From Candidatus Woesearchaeota archaeon (GTDB lineage Archaea > Nanobdellota > Nanobdellia > Woesearchaeales > 21-14-0-10-32-9), in NCBI GenBank assembly GCA_021736975.1, contig JAIPET010000010.1:1-33104 (forward strand): a DNA stretch of 33,104 nt, read 5' to 3'. A model generated the notes under the pieces. The model did not search any database. It was not told the origin of the DNA and was given only the letters and a program-made list of their open reading frames with translations. Position numbers and translations under genes: made by a program. Shown piece after piece: positions 8,384 through 17,382 of the stretch; the stretch's first letter is position 1, and each line of letters starts with the position of its first letter.

Positions 8384-9472
8384 ATGAATATATTAACTAA
8401 ATTGAAAGAAAAAGAATTCAGAAAATTTGAAAAGGAATTAGATGAACTAAAAAAAACAAAAGATCCTATAAAATTATATGACGCAATCTATGATAGAAGA
8501 CATAGATTGACACATCAAAAAAATATAGAGAAAGCTAATAAAAAGATAGATGAATTTCTAAAAAATATAGCGCCTATAATTGAAGAAAAAATATATGAGG
8601 AAAACACCTATAAAATACTAAAAAAACATAAGAGCCCTCATAAATGGGTTTCCCAATTAAATCATCACAAAGAAATATCTGATTTATCTGAGATGTATTC
8701 CAAAACTTTCTTTAGAGAATTCATTTATAGAAAAAATAGAAATTCAAAAGAGAATATCCCTGAAATTAACATATGGAATAATAAACAAATAAAAAAAACC
8801 CACGCCAGAGAATATTGCCAAGAAAACTACAATAAAATTTCAGAAGAAAAACAAATTATTGCAGAAATAATAAAAAACAACATAGACATGAATAATGTAA
8901 AAAACATACTTGACATAGGTTCAAATACAGGAGAAATATCTCAACAAATAAGATCCATAGGAAGTAAAATAACTTTTTGCGACCCAATTACATTGCCAAA
9001 AACTAATTATGCTGAAGACATTTTTGTAAAAGAAAAATTTGAAGATGCCAAGATTAACGAAAAATATGATTTGATATTAGCAAATCATGTTTGGGGACAT
9101 TTTTGGGAAAACACCACAACAAATCAAGTATTAGAAAAAATATTCAAGCACAAAAAAGAAGACGGAAGAGTAATAATAACATACAACACAAACAAAGGAT
9201 ACATAGATACGCTCACAAAATATATTCATACTTTAGTACCTGAAAGCACATTTGACAATTTTAAAGGACGTATCTTCCCAGAAAAGAAAATAAATTTCTG
9301 GACAGAGATAATAACCCCCACTTTCTTTGAATTAGCAGACCTATGTAGATTGTTTTATACCGCATCAGACGAAGAATACAATAATAAATTCTTTTTCATA
9401 GAAAATTTCATGGAACAAACACTTTACAAACCAAAACTAATAATTGAACAAGAAATGTTGATTGTGAAATAA
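8384..9472 (+). CDS. SAM-dependent methyltransferase
   Basis: ILDIGSNTGEISQQIRSIGSKITFCDP motif I and YDLILANHVWGHFWE. Confidence 0.8.
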   Translation: MNILTKLKEKEFRKFEKELDELKKTKDPIKLYDAIYDRRHRLTHQKNIEKANKKIDEFLKNIAPIIEEKIYEENTYKILKKHKSPHKWVSQLNHHKEISDLSEMYSKTFFREFIYRKNRNSKENIPEINIWNNKQIKKTHAREYCQENYNKISEEKQIIAEIIKNNIDMNNVKNILDIGSNTGEISQQIRSIGSKITFCDPITLPKTNYAEDIFVKEKFEDAKINEKYDLILANHVWGHFWENTTTNQVLEKIFKHKKEDGRVIITYNTNKGYIDTLTKYIHTLVPESTFDNFKGRIFPEKKINFWTEIITPTFFELADLCRLFYTASDEEYNNKFFFIENFMEQTLYKPKLIIEQEMLIVK

Positions 9473-9487
9473 AAAAGAGCAAAGAAA

Positions 9488-10024
9488 ATGAACCTATCTC
9501 AATGGATAAAAGAAAAAGTGTCAAAAAATAAGAACGCTATAAAAATAATAGAATCATCAGAAGATAGAATATCAAAAGCTTACAAAGAAATGCTTAGAGG
9601 ATATGAACAAAAACTAGAAGAAATTCTTAGTTCAGTAACAAAAGTAAAAGAACACAATGGACTAGTTGCGGTGAAAAGAATAAAATATGTTTCAATATGT
9701 GGACATCATTTTCTTCCATTCTATGGAGAGATAGATATAATATATGAACCAAACAAACTTATTATAGGTATAGGAAAACTACCCCGACTTGCACAAATGT
9801 TTGCAAAAAGATTCCAATATCAAGAATTCATAACAAGAGACATAGCAAAATCTCTAAAAAAGATAATTAACGCAAAAGGAGTATTTGTAAGAGTGACAGG
9901 AACTCATATGTGTATGTGTGCCAGAGGTCCTAATGATAAAAATGCAGAAACAATAACAACATATGCTGTTGGATCATTAACTAAATATAAAAGAAAACAA
10001 GAAATTCTTAATCTTCTTAATTAA
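9488..10024 (+). CDS. folE: GTP cyclohydrolase I
   Basis: SICGHHFLPFYGEIDIIYEP, GIGKLPRLAQMFAKRFQYQE, GTHMCMCARG. Confidence 0.92.
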   Translation: MNLSQWIKEKVSKNKNAIKIIESSEDRISKAYKEMLRGYEQKLEEILSSVTKVKEHNGLVAVKRIKYVSICGHHFLPFYGEIDIIYEPNKLIIGIGKLPRLAQMFAKRFQYQEFITRDIAKSLKKIINAKGVFVRVTGTHMCMCARGPNDKNAETITTYAVGSLTKYKRKQEILNLLN

Positions 10025-10114
10025 TTACTGCAAAAAATCGACAGCAACATTCAAGCACACCACTAAACTTTTAAATCCAAAAAGCATTCTATTAAATCCA
10101 AGGAGTTGATAACT

Positions 10115-11392
10115 ATGTCAGTATTTGAAAATGCACAAAAACAACTTAATAAAGCTTTCAAACAAATTAATTTAAGCAATGATGTTCACGAGATTCTTTC
10201 TAGACCAAAAGAAGCAATTCAAGTTAATATTCCTGTTCGTATGCATGATGGAAAATTAAAAACTTTTGAAGGTTTTAGAGTTAGATATAATGATTCTTTA
10301 GGTCCGACTAAAGGTGGAATTAGATTTCACCCTAATGTTTCTTTAGACGAAGTTAAAGCTTTAAGTTTCTGGATGACTTTTAAGTGTGCTGTTGCAGGTC
10401 TTCCTTTTGGAGGAGGCAAAGGCGGAGTAATTGTTAATCCTAAAGAATTAACTAAACATGAATTGGAGCAATTATCTCGAGGATATATGTCTGCTATTTC
10501 CGACATTGTAGGCCCTGATAGAGATATTCCTGCTCCTGACGTTTATACTAATTCAATGATTATGGGCTGGATGAGTGATGAATATAATAAAATCACTAGA
10601 AAAATTCAACCCGGAGTTATTACTGGAAAACCTATTTCACTCGGTGGTTCTCTAGGACGAGATGAAGCAACTGCTAGAGGAGGTTATTATATTATTAAAG
10701 AACTTGTTAAGAAAAAAGGTTTAAATCCAAAGGATTTAAAAGTTGCAGTTCAAGGTTTTGGTAATGCTGGTTATCATATTGCTAAGATGCTTGCTGATGA
10801 TGGTTTTTGGATTGTTGCTTTAAGTGATAGTAAAGGCGGCATTTATTGTAATAATTGTTATTTAAATCCTGATTTAATTATGGAATCAAAAAAAGCTAAA
10901 GGCATGATTGATAATGAATATTATAAGGGTTCTGTTGCTGATACAGAGAATCATTCTAGAATTACTAATGAAGAACTTTTAGAATGCGAATGCGATATTT
11001 TAATTCCTGCCGCTTTAGAAAATCAAATCATTAAAGATAATGCTAATAACATCAGAGCTAAATACGTAGTCGAACTTGCTAATGGCCCTACAACTCCAGA
11101 AGCTGATGAAATTCTTGAAAAAAATGGAGTTCTTGTAATCCCAGATATTCTTGCAAATAGTGGCGGCGTTACTGTTTCTTATTTTGAATGGGTTCAAAAT
11201 AATCAGGGCTATTATTGGTCTTTGGAAGAAGTTAGAAATAAATTGAAAGAAAAGATAATTCCTGCTTTTAACGATATTTACAATATTATGGAAGATAAAA
11301 AGATCGATATGAGAACTGCTGCTTATGTTAGAGCATTGAAATTAATTAGTGAAGCAATTGAAAGTAAAGGAACAGAAGATATTTTCAAATAA
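10115..11392 (+). CDS. gdhA: Glutamate dehydrogenase (Glu/Leu/Phe/Val family)
   Basis: GPTKGGIRFHP, PFGGGKGGV, PAPDVYTN, VQGFGNAG. ATG 10115 follows AGGAG at 10101-10105; the track TTG at 10106 is less likely. Confidence 0.95.
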   Translation: MSVFENAQKQLNKAFKQINLSNDVHEILSRPKEAIQVNIPVRMHDGKLKTFEGFRVRYNDSLGPTKGGIRFHPNVSLDEVKALSFWMTFKCAVAGLPFGGGKGGVIVNPKELTKHELEQLSRGYMSAISDIVGPDRDIPAPDVYTNSMIMGWMSDEYNKITRKIQPGVITGKPISLGGSLGRDEATARGGYYIIKELVKKKGLNPKDLKVAVQGFGNAGYHIAKMLADDGFWIVALSDSKGGIYCNNCYLNPDLIMESKKAKGMIDNEYYKGSVADTENHSRITNEELLECECDILIPAALENQIIKDNANNIRAKYVVELANGPTTPEADEILEKNGVLVIPDILANSGGVTVSYFEWVQNNQGYYWSLEEVRNKLKEKIIPAFNDIYNIMEDKKIDMRTAAYVRALKLISEAIESKGTEDIFK

Positions 11393-11466
11393 GTACTTCT
11401 AATTATTTTATTTTTATATTATTATTTCACAAACCTTTTAAATGATTTTCTATCATTACGAACATT

Positions 11467-11988
11467 ATGAAGTTTACTAATTATGGATTATTGATTTTAA
11501 TATTTTCATTGTTTTTTATTGCGGGATGTTCAATAAATACTCAAAACACAAATATTAACAAAACTCATTGGAAAGATATTGAATTAAAAGATGTAAAAAC
11601 ATCTGAAAATTTTAAAGTATCTGATTTTGAAGGTAAAAAAGTTTTTTTAGAAACTTTTGCGGTTTATTGTAGTAACTGTAAAAATCAGCAAGACGAACTA
11701 AAAACAATTTATGATGAAGATGAATTAATAATTATTTCATTAAATACTGATCCTTCTGAAGATGAAAATAAAATAAAAGAACATATTGAAAAAAATAATT
11801 ATAGTTGGAAATATTCTATTGCACCAGTTATAATGACAGAACGTTTAATGGAAGAATTTGGTTTCATTATAACGCAATCAGCACAAGCACCAATAGTACT
11901 TGTATGTGAAGATGGATCTTATTCATTATTACCGACAGGTATTAAAAATGCTGAAAAATTAGAAGAAGCAATTGAACTTGGGTGTTAG
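11467..11988 (+). CDS. TlpA/thioredoxin-like lipoprotein
   Basis: Lipobox FFIAGC; ETFAVYCSNCKNQQDELK CxxC motif. Confidence 0.85.
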   Translation: MKFTNYGLLILIFSLFFIAGCSINTQNTNINKTHWKDIELKDVKTSENFKVSDFEGKKVFLETFAVYCSNCKNQQDELKTIYDEDELIIISLNTDPSEDENKIKEHIEKNNYSWKYSIAPVIMTERLMEEFGFIITQSAQAPIVLVCEDGSYSLLPTGIKNAEKLEEAIELGC

Positions 11989-11997
11989 AGGTTAAAA

Positions 11998-12609
11998 ATG
12001 AATAAAAAAATAAAAATACTATTAGGAGTTATGATTATATGTTTACTTGTTGTAAGTGCTTGTCAATCAACAAAAAAAGAAGATGATCAAAAAAATGAAG
12101 AACTTGTTAATTCTGAAAATAAAGAAAACAACATACCTAAAAATGATGAGAAAATTAAAGAAAGTTTAAAACCAAGTTGGATAACAAACACTATAAAGAC
12201 TGTTAATACAAATGAACAAATTTCTATTGATGAATTAGCAGATAAACCTTTGTTAATTGAACCTTTTGCTGTTTGGTGTCCTAAGTGTACTGCTCAACAA
12301 AAAGAAATTAAGAAATTGCATGAAGAAGTTGGAGATTCAATTATTAGTTTAGGGTTAAATGTGGATCCTAATGAAGATGAAAATAAAGTTATGTCTCATT
12401 TGGAAGAAAATGGTTTTAATTGGAGATATTCTGTTGCTTCAAAGGAATTTACGCAAAATTTAATTGATGAATTTGGCGTGGGGATTGTTAATGCTCCTAG
12501 TGGACCTATGATTTTAGTTTGTCCTGATAAATCAATTTTTGAATTAGATAAAGGGTATAAAACTGCAGACTTTTTAATTAAAGAAGTTGCAATTAAATGT
12601 GGTGCTTAA
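11998..12609 (+). CDS. TlpA/thioredoxin-like lipoprotein, tandem paralogue
   Basis: Lipobox VVSAC; EPFAVWCPKCTAQQKEIK; colinear similarity to the preceding protein. Confidence 0.85.
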   Translation: MNKKIKILLGVMIICLLVVSACQSTKKEDDQKNEELVNSENKENNIPKNDEKIKESLKPSWITNTIKTVNTNEQISIDELADKPLLIEPFAVWCPKCTAQQKEIKKLHEEVGDSIISLGLNVDPNEDENKVMSHLEENGFNWRYSVASKEFTQNLIDEFGVGIVNAPSGPMILVCPDKSIFELDKGYKTADFLIKEVAIKCGA

Positions 12610-13290
12610 ATGATTTCTGTTCTTGCAAATCTTTGGATAAGTTTTTTAGCGGGTCTTTTTGCGCCTTTAGGCGCTGTATGTGTCTTGCCTTTATATCCAG
12701 GATTTTTAGCATTTCTTGCAAAGCAAGTTGAAGGAAAAGAAAATCAAAAGAAAACTATAATTTTACTAGGTTTATTTGTTATCTTAGGAGTTTTAATATC
12801 TTCTTTTATTTTAGGACTTGTATTTGTAACAATATTTAAAACATCTCTCACAAGCGTAATAGGTATAGTTTCTCCTATTGCTTTTGGAATACTAGGGATT
12901 ATAAGTATTTTAATGATTTTTAATATTGATTTTTCAAGAATATTTCCTCATATAAAAACCCCTGAAGCAAAAAACCCTTTTCTAAATTCATTATTATTTG
13001 GAGCATTTTTTTCTTTAATCATAATACCTTGTAATCCTGCGTCAATAACTGTTTTGTTTGCTATAAGTTCTTCGACAACATCTTTTCTTACGAATTTACT
13101 TAATTTTATATTATTTGGTATTGGTATGGGAATTCCATTGTTTTTAATTTCTATAATCAGTGGAACTGCAGGAAAGAAATTTATTCATTTTTTAACAAAC
13201 AATAAGAGGTGGATAAATTTAATTGCCGGAATCATAATGCTCATCATAAGTGTATATTATATTTTCTTTGTGTTCCATATATTAGGATAA
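12610..13290 (+). CDS. CcdA/DsbD-like transmembrane electron-transfer protein
   Basis: AGLFAPLGAVCVLPLYPGFLAFLAKQ and IIPCNPASITVLFAI, ~6 TM segments; adjacent to the two thioredoxin-like lipoproteins. Confidence 0.85.
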   Translation: MISVLANLWISFLAGLFAPLGAVCVLPLYPGFLAFLAKQVEGKENQKKTIILLGLFVILGVLISSFILGLVFVTIFKTSLTSVIGIVSPIAFGILGIISILMIFNIDFSRIFPHIKTPEAKNPFLNSLLFGAFFSLIIIPCNPASITVLFAISSSTTSFLTNLLNFILFGIGMGIPLFLISIISGTAGKKFIHFLTNNKRWINLIAGIIMLIISVYYIFFVFHILG

Positions 13291-13317
13291 AAACAAAATA
13301 CTTATTTAATATTTATT

Positions 13318-14205
13318 TTATTTTTCTTTAGATAATTTTGATATTATTATTACAAGTATCGCTCCTGTTAAAAATAATATGCTTGAAATTATTGCAATAT
13401 TTGGCGATGAAATTCCTTCTATTGCAAATCTTGCTGGACCATATATTGCGCCAAACATTATTCCTGTTAGAAATGCTAATGTATTCGCCCTATATTTTTT
13501 TAATAGCCATGAAAGAATTTTACTAAAGCCTAATAATCCTGTAACACTACCTAATATGAAAACAATCGCATAAGGATATTTTGTTGAAAGATTATGAATG
13601 ACATCAAGCATAAATTCATATTTCCCAAGTATTATAAGAAGATATGATCCTGAAATTCCTGGAAGCATCATAGCCATAATAGATATTACACCTGTAACAT
13701 ATATAGATAGAAAATTATTTCCTAATAAACTACTTAAATTAAGAGTGCTTAACATAAATCCTAACCAAACACCTATAATCATGATTAAGTTGTTAATAAG
13801 ACCTTTTTTTCCAATAGATTTGTATATTACAAAAGTGCTTGATATTATTAAACCTATAAAAAAACTATATAATTGAGAAGGGTATAAATCCATTAAATGT
13901 AATATTATGCCTGATCCAAAAAATAATATGATCCAAATACCTAAAACTAAAGGTATAAAAAATTTAAAATCTATTAATTGAAATATTTTTTTATAGTTTG
14001 TTTGATTTTTTTTTATAAGTTTAAGAAAAAATTGTTTAATAAATTCACTTATATTTTTTAATCCTGTTACGAATCTTTCATATATATTAATAATAAAAAG
14101 AATTGAACCTCCTGATACACCAGGAATTAAATCGCAAATACCTACAAGCATTCCTTTAATTAATGTAAAAAATATTTGAATCCAAGTTTCTTCCTTTTTA
14201 TCCAT
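13318..14205 (-). CDS. DUF368 membrane protein
   Basis: KGMLVGICDLIPGVSGGSILFIINIYERFV and MLPGISGSYLLIILGKYEFMLD. Confidence 0.9.
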   Translation of the reverse strand: MDKKEETWIQIFFTLIKGMLVGICDLIPGVSGGSILFIINIYERFVTGLKNISEFIKQFFLKLIKKNQTNYKKIFQLIDFKFFIPLVLGIWIILFFGSGIILHLMDLYPSQLYSFFIGLIISSTFVIYKSIGKKGLINNLIMIIGVWLGFMLSTLNLSSLLGNNFLSIYVTGVISIMAMMLPGISGSYLLIILGKYEFMLDVIHNLSTKYPYAIVFILGSVTGLLGFSKILSWLLKKYRANTLAFLTGIMFGAIYGPARFAIEGISSPNIAIISSILFLTGAILVIIISKLSKEK

Positions 14206-14291
14206 AAACTAAATATCTGAGAAATTTGTTTAAAAGTTTTGCTATTTTAAAAAAGAAATAGTTATAAATCCACTAAAATTCCAATTTCAAC

Positions 14292-14510
14292 GTGATAAAA
14301 TCAGATAATACTTTAAAAAATGAATATTTGGATTTAGTTAAAAGAATTAGTGAAAAGGAAAAAAATATTTACCCAGAAAATTCGACTATGGCTCAAAGAA
14401 TACTTTTGGACGCAGGCGTTAAAATATATGAAAACGCGAATTTAAATGGAGAGAGAAATAAAATTCTAGAAAATTATGCAAAAACATATGCACAACATTA
14501 TGTTCCTTAA
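14292..14510 (+). CDS. Small hypothetical protein (GTG start)
   Basis: 72-aa ORF; TATA-like GTTATAAAT ~25 nt upstream of the GTG. Confidence 0.5.
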   Translation: MIKSDNTLKNEYLDLVKRISEKEKNIYPENSTMAQRILLDAGVKIYENANLNGERNKILENYAKTYAQHYVP

Positions 14511-14512
14511 GC

Positions 14513-14571
14513 GTTTCACTAAAAATAATCTTGTTTCAGTAAATAATATACCTCGTTTCACATTATGAAAC
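14513..14571 (+). promoter_or_regulatory. GTTTCA repeats (x3) plus inverted TGAAAC upstream of 14597
   Basis: GTTTCA at 14513, 14533, 14555; TGAAAC at 14566-14571. Confidence 0.6.
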
Positions 14572-14596
14572 TATATGATTCATGAGGTGAAAAAGA

Positions 14597-15031
14597 ATGA
14601 ATAAAAAATATTTAGTATTAGGACTTGCACTAATAGCTCTTTTAACTGTTGGGCTTGTAAGTGCATATGGAGGTTTTGGTCAAATGATCGGAACACAGAA
14701 CGGAATGATGACTGGAGATCATCATGAAGAAGTTGAAACTATTCTTGAAACAGGAACTTATCAAGATCTTGTTGACTATAGAGAAGAAACTGGCTTTCCA
14801 GTTATGAATAGAGTTCAATCACAAGAAGACTTTGAAGTAATGCAAGCACATCACAAATTGATGGAAGAAAATGGATATGAACCAGGTCAATTTAGAGGCA
14901 CCGGAGAAGGACCGTTTGCAGGACAAGGAAAAGGTCCTAGAAACAATCAAGGAATGGGCTTTGATAATCATAAAGGTCAAGGTATGAGAGGCCAAGGCGC
15001 AGGATTCGGCGGATGCCCGATGCTTAACTAA
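14597..15031 (+). CDS. Exported Met/His/Gly-rich protein
   Basis: Signal peptide MNKKYLVLGLALIALLTVGLVSA; MIGTQNGMMTGDHHEEV; C-terminal G-Q-G rich tail ending GGCPMLN. Confidence 0.75.
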   Translation: MNKKYLVLGLALIALLTVGLVSAYGGFGQMIGTQNGMMTGDHHEEVETILETGTYQDLVDYREETGFPVMNRVQSQEDFEVMQAHHKLMEENGYEPGQFRGTGEGPFAGQGKGPRNNQGMGFDNHKGQGMRGQGAGFGGCPMLN

Positions 15032-15106
15032 AAACTTCTTTTTTTCTTTTGTTTTTTAATAAATGTTAAAAATGAATAAAGATTCTAAAAATAAAAGGTG
15101 ATAATA

Positions 15107-15373
15107 ATGGCTTTACCAACAGATTTTGGGGGAATGCATTCCGGCGGAATGGGATTTATGGGATACGGCTGGATAATTCAAGTAGTAATATTCATATTAT
15201 TCTTCTTAGTGGTATTTTGGTTACTTAAAAATCAACAAAACGGAACTAAAACTGTTTCAAACGAAACTCCCCAGCAAATTTTGAAAAGAAGACTTGCATC
15301 AGGAGAAATAAGTAAAAAAGAATATCATGACTTGATGAAAGAAATATCTGAACCAAAACCAAAAAAGAAATGA
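15107..15373 (+). CDS. SHOCT-domain membrane protein
   Basis: One TM plus ETPQQILKRRLASGEISKKEYHDLMKEI. ATG 15107 follows an AAAGGTG SD; the track starts at GTG 15098. Confidence 0.85.
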   Translation: MALPTDFGGMHSGGMGFMGYGWIIQVVIFILFFLVVFWLLKNQQNGTKTVSNETPQQILKRRLASGEISKKEYHDLMKEISEPKPKKK

Positions 15374-15377
15374 TAAC

Positions 15378-15791
15378 ATGGAGATAAGTCCAAAGAAATT
15401 AATCATCGCATTAGCACTCGTGTTTTTACTTGGAGTTGCATTTTCAATAGTTAACGGAATATACTATTCTGAAGAAAGCAACACATTGCCGCTAATTGTT
15501 TACGGAATAAGCTTTGTCTCAATACTTCTTGGCGGAGCATTAGTCGTATTATTTCAATGGAAATTAAATGATGTACAGCTAAGAAAAGTTCTAAAAGTTC
15601 TTCCAGGAGAAGAAAGAAGAGTAGTCAGAATCCTTTTAGACAACAAAGGCAGCATAGAACAAAACAAACTCGTAGCCTTAAGCGGATACAACAAAGTCAA
15701 AATAAGCAGAATTCTCAAAGTTCTAGAGCAAAGAGAAGTCGTAAAGAAAACAAACCTAGGAAACACTAATTTGATAGTTCTTACAATATGA
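15378..15791 (+). CDS. Membrane-anchored winged-HTH regulator
   Basis: Two N-terminal TMs then EERRVVRILLDNKGSIEQNKLVALSGYNKVKISRILKVLEQREVVKKTNLGNTNLIVL. Confidence 0.8.
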   Translation: MEISPKKLIIALALVFLLGVAFSIVNGIYYSEESNTLPLIVYGISFVSILLGGALVVLFQWKLNDVQLRKVLKVLPGEERRVVRILLDNKGSIEQNKLVALSGYNKVKISRILKVLEQREVVKKTNLGNTNLIVLTI

Positions 15792-15827
15792 AGAAAAATA
15801 TATGAATATAATAAATTAAAAAAAATT

Positions 15828-16614
15828 ATGGAATATAAATCACCAAATAAAAGAACAATAAGTTCTGTGATGATACTAAGCTTTTTTGCAACAATAATTG
15901 CTTATATGTTTATACCAATAAGTAGGGTAATAAAATTTAAAGATTATATTATGTTCACATTATTAGCAACTGTATTTGTAACTAGTATTTTGTATTATAT
16001 AATAATAAAAATAAAAGAACTAATAACAAAAATAAAAAATCCTAATCCCTATAATAATTGTATCTGGATTGATTGCTTTAGGTTTATGGAGAATACCTGA
16101 AAAAATGATAAAAGCATTTCATTATTTTGGAAAAGGCGTAGTTATCCTAATAACAGCAGCAACAGCAGCAATTGTTTTTGAAACATTAACAGGCTTAGTA
16201 ATAATTCCTGGCATGACTCCTTTGTCAGAAGGATTGATGACCATAGGTTCAATAGCAATAATTTTGATGGGTGCATTTCCTTTAGTTTTTGTAATAACAA
16301 AATATCTAAATAAACCTCTTAAAAAAGTAGGAGAAAAAATAGGTATTGGCGCAACAGCAACTGCAGGAATAATTGCATCCCTTGCAAATAATATCCCTAT
16401 GTTTGCTATGTTTAAAGACATGGATGATAGAGGAAAAATAATAAACGTTGCTTTTGCAGTAAGCGCGGCATTTATTCTTGGAGATCATCTTGGTTTTACT
16501 GCAGGAGTAGCACCAAATATGATTTTCCCAGTTATTGTAGGCAAATTTACCGGTGGGGTTACAGCAGTTCTTTTAGCATTGTGGATAATAAAAGACAAGA
16601 AAAAATCAAATTAA
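15828..16614 (+). pseudogene. EutH-like membrane protein, C-terminal half only, frameshifted
   Basis: IPEKMIKAF...ASLANNIPMFAMFKDMDDRGKIINVAFAVSAAFILGDHLGFTAG is EutH-like. Skipping one base in the A6 run (16034-16039) joins ...ELITKIK to ILIPIIIVSGLIALGLWRIPEKM. The track start at 16069 is a TTG. Confidence 0.7.
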
Positions 16615-16633
16615 TACCATAAACTTCTTAAGA
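16608..16633 (+). repeat. 26-bp perfect direct repeat, copy 1
   Basis: AAATTAATACCATAAACTTCTTAAGA, identical to 17383-17408. Confidence 0.92.
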
Positions 16634-16638
16634 GAAAT

Positions 16639-17345
16639 CTATTCAGATAGTTTACTATTAATTATTGCTTGATTTACAATAACGTCAAATCCATTAAAAA
16701 AGAAAAATATCAAGAACCACACAATAAATTTAACATTAAATCTTTTTTCTAAAGCTTTTGAAAAGCTCACAATAACCAATATATATCCTACAACAGGAAG
16801 CAAAATCCACCAAAGACTTTTAGTTTCAATATTACTCTTAAGCAAACCTTTTTTAATAATCCACAACTAATATATCCCATATAATCCAAGAGTCAAAAAA
16901 ACATATATTATTATCACAAAAAGATTCCTATACATTCCCTCTTCATCAGGTTTTTGAAGTCCTTCTAAAAATGAAATCAATAAAGGAACTAAAATAAATA
17001 TCAGAGGAATAATAAAGCTAATCAGAAAATTTAAGGAATTATTTTCTCCAGGAAGTATTCTGAAAGAGTTAGAATAATCCGCATGTGTTTCATCAAATTT
17101 TTGAATTTCACCATTTATATAAACAAGGACAAATGAACACACTAAAAGAATTACAAACAGAATAATTCCGAATATCAAAATTTTTTTGTGGCTGATTTTC
17201 TTTCATCCCAATTTCTTCTAAAACACCAATAAGTGAACAACCCACCATACAAAGGTATAAAATATACAAACCAAGCATAACTACTAAAGAAAACAACAAT
17301 TAAAATCAAAGTTAAAATTGCAAATACCCAACCAAGCCATTTCAT
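16639..17345 (-). pseudogene. Multi-TM membrane protein broken by a -1 frameshift and an in-frame TAG
   Basis: ATG 17345: MKWLGWVFAILTLILIVVFFSSYAWFVYFIPLYGGLFTYWCFRRNWDERKSATKK, then -1 at A7 (T7 on +, 17181-17187), then ILIFGIILF...GLYGIY, TAG (16867-16869), then LWIIKKGLLK... in the same frame to 16639. Confidence 0.7.
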
Positions 17346-17382
17346 ATAAATACACTTAAAAATGACTTATTTAAATATTTCT

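Noticed and set aside
13338-13876. Plus ORFs opposite DUF368
   Set aside because: Antisense artefacts of the DUF368 coding region.
16122-16488. Minus ORFs under the EutH-like gene
   Set aside because: Antisense to a recognisable family.
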